From NCBI GenBank assembly GCA_002197995.1, contig NGZR01000001.1, positions 4,340,001 through 4,404,000 on the forward strand: a stretch of DNA of 64,000 nucleotides, given 5' to 3'. Numbering within the stretch: position 1 is the stretch's first letter; each line of letters begins with the position of its first letter. The notes below the pieces were generated by a model. It saw nothing but the letters and a program-made list of their open reading frames with translations, was not told where the DNA came from and ran no database searches. The translations under genes and the position numbers were made by a program. Source of the DNA: Gaeumannomyces sp. JS-464 (taxonomy: Eukaryota; Ascomycota; Sordariomycetes; Magnaporthales; Magnaporthaceae). Below, one piece after another: positions 55,486 through 64,000 of this stretch.

Positions 55486-55783
55486 CTTTGCTTTGATGTT
55501 TTATTCACCCCGTCCTGGGAGGCGCCAACATGAACCCAACTGACTAAAGTGGCTTTATTGAATATTCTGTCCAAGGCCAACAATTTTTCTTCTTTTTCTT
55601 CCGTTTCTTTCCCCTGGGTTGCTTATAATACCCCCTCAAATCCACACCATTTTTAATACACGCATGGTTTCCTCCGCAAAATAGATGTTGCGATATCCGC
55701 GTCGTGCAACTTTCCACACGCAGCCGCGCCTCCTGGCAAATTACTCTAACCAATTGCCAAGGCGGGAACAAAAAGGGCGCCCC

Positions 55784-56163
55784 CGTTCGTTCCCGCGGGA
55801 AATCACAACCAAGCTCTGGGGGTTGTGGGGGCGGATGAACTGGCACACCCTTGTCCCAATTCTTGCCTGCCTCTTGCCCGTCTTTTTTCCTGTTTTCTTC
55901 CTTTTTTTTTCCTGTTATATCTCCCTTTCTTTTCCTTACGTTTTTCCCTATTTCCATTCCTATTTTTTTCCGGGTTTTCTTTTCTCCTTTTCTTCCTCTT
56001 TCCGAGTCCCTTTTCGCGCCATCGTGGCAATCGCTCCCATCGAACAAATTGGAGTAGTGGGGGTTCCAACTAGTGTAATCCGCCCCACACTACCTTCACA
56101 ATTGGCGGAGTCTGCCCCATACTGACTCCAAAACTTGGTCGCGATTTCCCATGGGAACGAACG
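55784..56163. repeat. MITE-like element with degenerate inverted ends
   Basis: A 39-bp segment at 55784-55822 is matched, in inverted orientation, by 56125-56163. Over this length I count eight differences, and seven are transitions (C/T or A/G). Inner segments at about 55826-55850 and 56062-56095 also resemble each other in inverted orientation. The centre is pyrimidine-rich. This looks like a small non-autonomous transposon relict with repeat-induced-mutation-like decay. No coding capacity. Confidence 0.6.
55870..56010. repeat. Polypyrimidine tract
   Basis: About 140 bp consisting almost only of T and C on the plus strand, with runs of up to ten T. Low-complexity sequence between the arms of the inverted repeat. 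Confidence 0.8.
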
Positions 56164-56217
56164 CACCTCTCCGTCGTCTCCGTCCTGCCGATACACGTGC
56201 TTGGTTGCTATCATGCG

Positions 56218-59049
56218 ATGTCTTCGACAACGGCGAGGAGGCGAAGGGCCGCCAGAGCCTGCCGATTTTGCAGGTCGCGCAAGGTATGTCAATGAAGGGC
56301 GATTCCGCCGCTGCCGCCGCCGGGCCCGGGGCTCACGCTGTCGTTTGGCGAACACATAGATCAAGTGTAATACCGAGGAGCCCATCTGCTCCAATTGTAA
56401 GGTATACGGCAAGGATTGCGTCTACGAGCCCACGGAACAGGATGCCTCTCCATCCGCGGCTAGGGCCCGCGTCGCCAAGTCATCCCCGTCTGCCCGGGCT
56501 GGCTCCCGCTCGGCCGCATCCGGTGGACGGCCCACCCCGTAGCTGCCCATGTGGAGGATGAGGGCACGGCCGCCGCTGTCGACAGCACCCCTGGATCCAG
56601 CGCCGGTCTCGCCCCCAGCGAAGGCCCCGCCACTGTTGATCCGGCTGCTGCCGGCTCCGAACATCAGCCCGGCGACAGGCCACCCGCGCCGTCCCCTGGG
56701 CCCCCGGTCAGCCACAGCACCCGCGTGTCGCGCATGGTCCTGTCCGCCAACGGCGTCTCCAGCTACCATGGCCGCACCAGCGCCCTGTTCGAAGAGCCGA
56801 GTCACGATAGGTCCGGCACCGAGGCCCCGAGGCCGCGCCTGCCCGACGAGTGGATCGAGAAAGGTCTCGTTGCCGACGCGGCTCGCCAGCGTAAGTCTCC
56901 TTGCTGTGCCTGCTAGGGACCTGGCTAATTTGCCTAACCACTAACGTTTACGCGAATACCCCCTCCGCCAGGTCAACTGGAAGATGTCAACTTTCGCGCC
57001 GGCAAGCTCGACTTTGACGGTGTAGATCCTGACCTGGGTTCCACCTTTTGTCTTTGCACTGGTAGGTTCTCCGGCGACTTGCCCTCTCTCCCCTTCCTTT
57101 GTGCTCTGCCCCTTTCAGCCAACCGATATCTGATACTAACATGACCGCCCCTAGGAACCGCCAGCACCATTCCTTCCTCATCACCTATCGACCTGCCTTC
57201 ATGCGGGACATGGCCTGCAACGGCCCCTACTTCTCCAAGCTGCTGCTTAACGCCATCTACTTTGGTGCATCAAAGTTCAGCCCACGCACCGAGGTTCGAC
57301 GGGACCCCAGCGATGTGCGGACGGCAGGCTGGAGGTTTCGCCAGCGTGTGCGCGAGCTCCTGGGCGAATCGCTCGACCGTAGCGACATTACCACCATCCA
57401 GGCACTGCTGGTCATGACGAACTCGCTCTTCGCGCTGGGGGACGAGAGGAGCGCGGCTTGGCTCTACGCAGGAATCGCGTTCCGCATGACGGTCGATCTC
57501 GGCATGCATGTTGACCATCCGGACCTACCTGGGAATCGCCGCTTTACCGACGAGGACCTCGAGATTCGCCGGCGCGTCTTTTGGGGGGCGTTTGGTTAGT
57601 TGCTCGTCTCTCCTTCCACTCGAGTTTCGGCTGACAGGAAATGGGTTTAGTCGTGGACAAGATCCAAAGCCTGTACCAAGGCAGGCCGGTATCGATCAAG
57701 GAGTCTGACACCTTGGTCCCCATCAAGTTCCTCGACACCTTTGAGGAGCTGGAGCCCTGGTTGCCGTTTGCATATTCGACCCAGTCCGACTCGTACTCTG
57801 GATCGCCCGCGTACAGCGTCTCTGCATTTACTGCATTATGCCGGCTTTCAATCGTCATGAGTGACATCCTGAGCTCGATATACACCGAGCGCAGCTTCGA
57901 TCAGTCCTCGGAAGATTTGCTCAAGGTGCAGGATCAGCTTCACACGAAGCTGATTACCTGGCGAAACTCTCTTCCCGCTCATCTCGTATTTGACCCAACC
58001 AAGCGCGACGCCAGCATCCCTCCACCCCAGGTTCTTAGTCTGCTGTAAGTGAGGCAATATTCTCCTCCTCCGGGTTTTATCCACCGTTTCCGGACTGACT
58101 GTTGAGATTGTTCAGCGCAATGTATTACGTGTTCCTCATTCTGCTGCATCGGCCATTCGTGGCAGACGGGCACCTTTTTAGCGTGTCACGCTCTATCTCG
58201 GTCAACGCCTTGATGACGTGTGCCGCGGCGGCCACCGAGATTGTGCACCTTATTAGGGCCTACCACCGCACCTTTTCGGTACGTAGGGCCCCGTACCTGA
58301 TATCGTATGCGACCTACGTTGCGGCAACCATCCATGTGCGCATCGCCTCAAGGCGGGCGCCGCAGTCGGACGCCTACAGCAGCCTTGAGACGTGCCTGGC
58401 CGTGTTCCACGAGAACCAAGAAACCAATTGGGCCGTCAGGAGGGCCACGGCCATTGTGCAGAATCTGATGCACAGGTTCGGGGTCGTGCTTCCCGAGGGC
58501 CAACAGCCCGTGATAGACCCGGTTTGTTCCGGCAACCGGAACACCAGTGGTGGCGGCCAGAATGCGACGACCAAAGGTGCCGATACGGGGGCCCTGACAT
58601 TACAAAACCGTCTTCGAGAGGGCCGAACACCTTCGGAGACCGAGGGTTTGGATGTGGATGGTATCATCCAGAGCTTCCTGAGGGCTCAGGATGCCGCCGG
58701 ATCTGAGGAGGGGCCCTCTGTGGGTTCCAATTCCCTGGACCACCAACAGGCGAGCGGCCCGCACTCTACATTGACAGGCGCAGGGGCTCCAGGCGGCCAC
58801 CACGGGGGCGGTAGCATCCAGGGCCACCACAACCACCAGTCGCAGCACACCCAGTCGGATCTAGTAAGCCGCAACCTGTTACCCCATGGGGTCTCTGGAG
58901 GCCCCTTTGTGCCAGGAGTAGATGGCGTCTGGCAGCAGGGGGCCATGGCCGACGGCGCTCTGTCTGTGGGCTTGGTGGACGACCTCCTCTTCGGCTTCCA
59001 TGGCTCGGCTCTTGATGGATATACCACGTGGCAATGGGATGGGTCCTAA
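56218..59049 (+). CDS. Zn2Cys6 transcription factor with fungal-specific TF domain
   Basis: Nuclear regulator. Exons 56218-56283, 56360-56890, 56972-57061, 57155-57594, 57651-58044 and 58116-59049. Start MSSTTARRRR at 56218. The zinc cluster spans the first intron: Cys15, 18, 25, 32, 35 and 42 (ACRFCRSRK then IKC..ICSNC..C). The linker is Ser/Pro/Ala-rich. The fungal_trans domain contains FLITYRPAFMRD, LLLNAIYFGASKFS, TIQALLVMTNSLFALGD, FRMTVDLGMHVD and RRRVFWGAFVVDKIQSLYQG. The C-terminal region is Gly/His/Gln-rich. One base is missing at CCCC 56535-56538 and at GGG 57036-57038. Allowing both gives 818 residues. It sits between a citrate carrier and a PrpF isomerase gene, which makes it a candidate local regulator. 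Confidence 0.88.
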
Positions 59050-59887
59050 AGTCTTTCTTTATTTTTGCATTGCTACCACCTTTCACCTGCACGTGTCCCG
59101 CGTCACCTACCCCACATTTTCAGGGGTAAGGATGCGGAGGAGCCACAATCCTGGGCCTCGCAAGTTTGCCGCGGAATCCCAAACCCGTGGGGGCCACTCA
59201 CTCTATCAACCAAATCCTTCCCGCGGAACCAGAACGAGTCGCTGCCGCATCACTTTGCTCCACTGACAACATCAGGGGCATCACTTTGCTCCACCAAGAA
59301 CGCCAGGGCCTGCTACCAGTTCCGCGCCCAGTTCCCTCGGTCTTTCGATGAGTACACTGGAGGAATACGGGAGAAGACCGGGGATTTCCTCGTGGTGTTG
59401 GATTTTTATAATGGCTTCCATGAACGTCCGACCGGTTACAAATGTGTCCGACCTCTGCCCAGCCTTTCTCGCACCATACCATATTTCGTTGGTTTGCGTT
59501 CCCCGTTACGATCTACGCACTACTATCTTGTACCTTTTCTTTCCCGCCAAAACCCATGTACCCATCAGTTTGAAGCTTCCTCGCGGATGAAGTCCTGCTT
59601 ACGGAAGACGGCCCTGCTCAATACCAGAGCGAGATCCCAACACATCTCCTTGGCTTGGGCCTCTTCCTCATCCACCAGACATCTTGGCGCTATCAATCTC
59701 GGCGGACCCGCTGCTTCTAGGAGCCTGTCTTCTATTCACACGAACCCGTCCCTCATCATCGACAGTATGTGTTGTCCATTAGTTTAGCTTGCCGTCGTTG
59801 ACAACCCAAAATCACGACTACCACACCCGGGATCAAACCGCTGACAGGGTCACAGCTTCCCTCCCACCATCTCCCCTGCCCCCTTGG
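59050..59887. other. Intergenic region
   Basis: 838 bp between the regulator stop and the PrpF start: a 3' UTR and a promoter. A 240-codon plus frame (59065-59787) has no recognised domain and is not called. Confidence 0.45.
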
Positions 59888-61269
59888 ATGCTCAGGGTCA
59901 AGATGCCCGAAGTTCAACTGCAGCAGCACAAAAGGAGGGCGCGACACGTGCTACCCGCCGTCATGATGCGGGCCGGCACGTCGCGCGGCCTCTTCATCCA
60001 CCGCAAGGACCTGCCCGGCGAGACCATGGAAGACTGGAAGCCCGCTCTCCTGGCCGCCATGGGATCCTCCCTGGGCGACCCCCGCCAGATCGACGGCGTC
60101 GGGGGCGCCAGCTCGACGACATCAAAGGTGGCTGTGGTTGGGCCGTCCAGCATACCGGGCGTTCACGTCGATTACACGTTCGCCCAGGTCGCCGTCGGCA
60201 AGGACGTTATCGATTTTAACGGCAGCTGTGGAAACATGGCTGCGGGGGTGGGCCCATTTGCGGTCCAGGAGGGCTTGGTCAAGCCAGGGCCGGGGCAAAG
60301 GACGGTAAGTAACACTTTCCTTTCTCTCTTCTACCTGAGGTTTTGGTATCCCGGATTTTACGATGCAACACCCTGCTAATAAGATACGGGTATACAGATG
60401 GATGTCCGCGTTTATAACACCAACACCAAGCGCGTCATGGTCGAGACTGTCGAGCTAACAGAGAGCGGCGACTTCGAAGAGGACGGCGACTTTGTTATCG
60501 CGGGCGCCAAGGGCTCGGGCAGTGAAGTCAAGGTGGCCTTTGTCGACCCGGCTGGGAGCATGACTGATAAGCTGTTCCCGTCCGGAAATGAGCAGCGTAT
60601 TGAGGACGTGACGGTCGACGAGGCCGATAGTGGCCTGTCGTCATTCACGGTTGAGGCGACCCTTATCGACTGCGCCAACCCGTGCGTGCTTGTGGACGCC
60701 AACTCGCTCCCCCAGCATATCAGGGAATTGAAGGCCGATTCGGAAACGTACATGACGTATATGGAGGCGATCCGTCGGGCCGGGGCAGTCAGGATGGGGC
60801 TGGCGCCCACGTGGGAGGCTGCCGGCGGGTCGAGGGGCACGCCCAAGATCATGGTCATCCATGCCGCAAAAGACCCCACGCAAACCATTATGGTGCAGGC
60901 TTTCAGCATGGGCAAGCCGCACCCGACGCTGCAGATGACGGGGGCCGTTTGCATCGCGTCGGCGGTGTGCATCCCGGGGACCGTCCCTGCCGCCGTGGCC
61001 GCTGCGGGAGGTTCCTCAAGGACGAACCATGGAATCCCGACGCCCGAGAGGACCCCGAGTCGAGCATGGTTGATGACGGGAAAGGCTGTGGAACTGCGTC
61101 CAAGCCGACGACGGTGAGGCGGATGGTGCACGTGGGCCACCCGACGGGCATCGTCAGCGTCGATGCCGTAGTGGAGTTTGATGCCGAGGGCAAGGCGAGG
61201 GTGGACAGGGGGGTGGTGTCAAGGACAGCGAGGAGGATCTTCGAAGGGAATGTGTTGTATTACGTATAA
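59888..61269 (+). CDS. PrpF-family isomerase (2-methylaconitate / aconitate isomerase-like)
   Basis: Cofactor-independent isomerase of the PrpF family (diaminopimelate-epimerase fold), which moves double bonds or protons in tricarboxylates: methylaconitate in bacteria, aconitate in the Ustilago Adi1 relative. Exons 59888-60304 and 60398-61269 (93-bp intron GTAAGT..ACAG). Family blocks: PAVMMRAGTSRGLFIH, DPRQIDGVGGASSTTSKVA, FNGSCGNMAAGVGPFAV, ANPCVLVDANS and MVHVGHPTGIVSV at the end. The cysteines in GSCGNM and DCANPCV fit the conserved pair region. One base is missing at GGG 61006-61008. With it the length is 429 residues. Start could be 59888 or 59903. The family suggests tricarboxylate metabolism; the exact substrate is not shown. 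Confidence 0.9.
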
Positions 61270-62669
61270 ATCTTCTATCGGGCCATGCAGACCAGGACCC
61301 CGACGTAAATAGGCTACGTGTATCTACCATGGTAAATATGTCACAGCATTGCATCCTGGAGAGTAGATGATAAATTAGTTGTGATCCACTGTCTTGTTGT
61401 TGTGCTGAGTTGGGTGTATTGTGAGGTTGGCTGCATGGAGAAGGCATGTTGACTTGCCCAGAGGCCAAGAGAGCCATCGGCCAAGCAGAGAGCGGCCCAG
61501 TCGGAGGGACACCGGCCACCAGCCACCGGCCACTGGAGCTTGGTTAAAACCAATATTGAGAAGTGCTGCCTTGCCTTGTAGTCTTCGCCAAGACTGTATG
61601 AGATGAAAAAAATTGTTGGTTCTCATATTTCCATGTCATGTTGCTTCCCCCCGGCTTGCTGCCGGTGATTAGGTCTGACCCCTGAAACTGGTGTTGTCTG
61701 CACGCATATCACATTCTTCACGTGAGGACCAGAGAGATGAATCTGTGGTGGCACAAATGTCGTATGCGGGCTGTTCGTTCCCTTTGCCTTTTCTTCTTCT
61801 TCTTCTTCCACCCTCCTTCCACGTTAGCATGACAGTTGCTCAGCTGGCCCGTTGGTGGGAAAGCCGGAGTGACCGTCTTCAATTTTCCGAGCTATTTGCG
61901 TCTTGGAAGATAAAAAAGTGGAATTGATTCCCGTCTTGGCAATAATACGGGGACGCGGCTGCGTGCAGGGTGTTGGTCAGGGCGCGCCGACTGAGTGACT
62001 GCTGGAGAATCAGACCGTAGAAATTTTGTCCCGACGGACTTGACGGGTAATCACTTACCCACCCTGGATCCCGCGGGAAGGACGGGAGCGCGACGTCTTT
62101 ACCCCTCATGAGACCAGCAGGTTTATCGTTGTTCCAAGACGCGATGGTTTCTCCAACTCCGCACGCAAAGCACCCTGTCACGCTTCGTGCTAGCGCCAGA
62201 CATGCATGCCTTGGCGGCGAGAAACACTGGCGAAGCTGGAAACATGATCCCCGTCCGCTGGACCGATCCCACTTGGGAGCCGCACTAACAAGGGGGCGGT
62301 CAGCCGAGAAAATGCCATCCCTTTGGTTTTGACACAATTTAGATCGACCCCACGGGGGAACAACGACGGGGCTTTCCCCACGGGGCAAAGAGTAGGGGAG
62401 AAAAAAGAAGAAAAAAAGAAGGTTGCAAAAGATTCCGTTTGTATATAAGCGAGGGGGACCCATCCTCTCGGTTGTAGCCAATATCACTTCCCTGGGTCAT
62501 CGGCCGGACGCGTTGCCCAACCCCCTTCTCCCATCGGGTCGTCTGCCTTTCACCTTCCTCCTCCGACAGAATACAGACCTGCCAGAAGCAAGCAGATCCT
62601 TCCGTCCCCCTCCTTTCCCTCCCCCGTCAAAACCTCCTTTTTTACCCCTCGCGGGTCCTGCGAGCAAAG
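61270..62669. other. Intergenic region
   Basis: 1.4 kb between PrpF and the transporter. It has only short overlapping frames and a pyrimidine-rich leader before 62670. A 202-codon minus frame (61879-62487) shows no domain. No RNA gene seen. Confidence 0.5.
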
Positions 62670-64000
62670 ATGACGACGACAACAGCCATGTCCCGCGACG
62701 ATAAGGGCTCTGATGAGAAGGCGAGCACCAGCATCTACGAGGAGGCCGGCGTGAGCCCGGACCCCCAGCGGCCCCGGCACATACCCTCGGCCGAGATCCA
62801 GGCCCGATTCGACACGCTCCGGGGCCTGTCCGAGGAGCAGATGGCGGCGCTCAACAAGCGCGTCGTGCGCAAGGTCGACTGGAAGATGATGCCCATGCTC
62901 ACCATCATGTTCCTCATGAACTACCTGGACCGCATCAACGTCTCCAACGCCAGGCTCGCGGGGCTTCAGGAGGACTGCCACATGTCCGACACGGAGTGGA
63001 ACGCGGGCATCTCGGCTTTTTACGTCGGATATCTGCTTGGCCAGCTGCCCGGTAACCTGCTACTGTCAAAGGTCAAGCCGAACTGGTTCCTGGCCACGGT
63101 TATGATACTGTGGAGTGCTGGTACTTTGGCTATGGCATCCATCAGAACGTGAGCTTCTTTTTTTCCCTTGCCCCTTTTTTTCTGCGGCTATCGGAAAGAA
63201 ATTCGAGAGCCCTGCTGACCGACATCAACAGACCATGGGCTTTTGCTCTCTGCCGCTGCTTTATCGGATTCGCCGAGGCGCCGTTCTTCCCCGGCATCAC
63301 ATTGATGTAAGTTAAGCCGCGCCAGGCTCGCTCTCACGGAGCATTGCTGATTTGAGAACCCGTCTAGGACCTCGTCATGGTACACCAAGGAGGAAAACCC
63401 GCTGCGCATGGCCATCTGGCACGCTGGCAACACCATGTCCAACATTCTGTCGGGCTTCCTTGCCGCCGGAATCCTAGAGAATATGGGCGGAATGTAAGTC
63501 GTCTATTTTTTCTTCCCTGTCTCAAAAGCAGCCCACTCATGATTTGCAATATCGCCTGGACACTAACAGCTTTGAAACAGCGCTGGCCTCAAGTCTTGGC
63601 AGTGGTTCTTCCTTATCGAGGGCATGGCGTCCGTCCTCGTCGCCCTGGCCGCCTACGCCGTCCTGCCCGCCTGGCCCGAGAACTCCAAGTTCCTGGACGA
63701 GCAGGAGCGCGAGATGGCCCTGTACCGGGTCCTCAACTCCAACGGCGGCATCGAGGAGACGCACGGCGGCATCTGGGCGGGCCTCAAGTCGGCCGCCAAG
63801 GACCCCTTCACCTGGATCTTCTGCATGATGCACTTCGCCCTCGTCACGGCGCAGTCCTTCAAGGACTTCCTGCCCTCCATCATGAAGACGTTCAAGTTCA
63901 GCAAGCTCGAGACGTACCTGATCCAGGCCCCGCCGTACGCCATCGCCTACCTTGCCGCCTGCGCGCTCGCGTGGTCGTCGGGACGCTTCCAGGAGAGCTT
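62670..64000 (+). CDS. MFS transporter, anion:cation symporter (Dal5 / allantoate permease-like), truncated by window end
   Basis: Plasma-membrane proton symporter of the ACS subfamily, whose fungal members take up organic anions and vitamins (allantoate, nicotinate, tartrate and others). Exons 62670-63148, 63232-63306, 63368-63493 and 63581 onward, with introns of 83, 61 and 87 bp; no break. After a ~70-residue acidic cytosolic lead come KVDWKMMPMLTIMFLMNYLDRINVSNARL-type helix 1 motifs (NYLDR), FYVGYLLGQLPGN, RCFIGFAEAPFFPG, SSWYTKEENPLRMAIW and WQWFFLIEGMAS, all typical of this subfamily. The second half lies beyond 64000. Its position next to PrpF suggests uptake or export of a related carboxylate, by inference. 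Confidence 0.9.

Larger units (their letters stand above)
55486..56217. promoter_or_regulatory. Divergent promoter region of the citrate carrier and Zn2Cys6 regulator
   Basis: 732 bp between divergent starts, containing an inverted-repeat element and a pyrimidine-rich block (listed separately). Frames here are low-complexity artefacts. Confidence 0.55.

Noticed and set aside
59065..59787. 240-codon plus frame between the regulator and PrpF
   Set aside because: No domain or biased composition. It overlaps presumed UTR and promoter, and it lacks splice or start context.
1..64000. CRISPR arrays, rRNA, intact transposons, viral insertions
   Set aside because: No regularly spaced repeats, rRNA-like sequence, transposase, reverse transcriptase or capsid-type domains were seen on either strand.

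Overview
The window is nuclear DNA of a filamentous ascomycete (Pezizomycotina, most likely a Sordariomycete). The evidence is short introns of about 50-130 bp with GTRNGT donors and CTRAC-like branch points, GC-rich codon use, and the gene families present: PTH11-type receptor, two Zn2Cys6 regulators, PhiA-like wall protein, DUF4419, GMC oxidoreductase, ChAPs exomer subunit and a Hir3 of about 2,000 residues. I support 26 protein genes plus one unidentified coding trace. I see no rRNA, tRNA, CRISPR array or intact transposon.

Layout. 0.7-12.4 kb is accessory: PTH11-like receptor, OTT_1508-like deaminase, C2H2 zinc-finger protein, and a convergent pair of flavoenzymes (GMC oxidoreductase and fumarate-reductase-like FAD protein). 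12.7-16.3 kb is a divergent ribosome-biogenesis pair (SSF1 / RRP3). 16.9-29.6 kb is accessory again: PhiA-like wall protein, DUF4419 protein, unidentified coding trace, F-box-like protein, a Zn2Cys6 regulator with two tandem zinc clusters, an SDR and an aldo-keto reductase. 31.3-53.4 kb is mostly housekeeping: HAD phosphatase, HIT protein, RPB12, GPN1, CWF19-like, ubiquitin E2, coactosin, HIR3, BUD7/BCH1-type ChAPs protein and a carboxylesterase. 54.3-64.0 kb holds a mitochondrial citrate carrier, a Zn2Cys6 regulator, a PrpF-family isomerase and the start of an MFS anion symporter. This combination resembles fungal aconitate/itaconate-type clusters and is the best functional hypothesis in the window.

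A strong technical pattern runs through the window. In 13 genes the conserved protein continues only after a one-base frame change. I count 20 sites where one base appears to be missing and 2 where one appears to be extra. At least 14 of the missing-base sites lie in G or C runs. The sites include genes that are essential in yeast (GPN1). When one base per site is allowed and the introns are removed, nearly every coding length becomes a multiple of three. I read most of these as base-calling or assembly under-calls and not as pseudogenes. Affected genes are therefore listed as CDS with the break positions given. Two in-frame stops (6374-6376 and 4225-4227) are not explained this way.

Where genes overlap functionally: SSF1 and RRP3 (large- and small-subunit ribosome assembly) share one 370-bp promoter. 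RPB12 and GPN1 (an RNA polymerase subunit and the polymerase assembly/import GTPase) are convergent neighbours, and GPN1 is head-to-head with the splicing factor CWF19.
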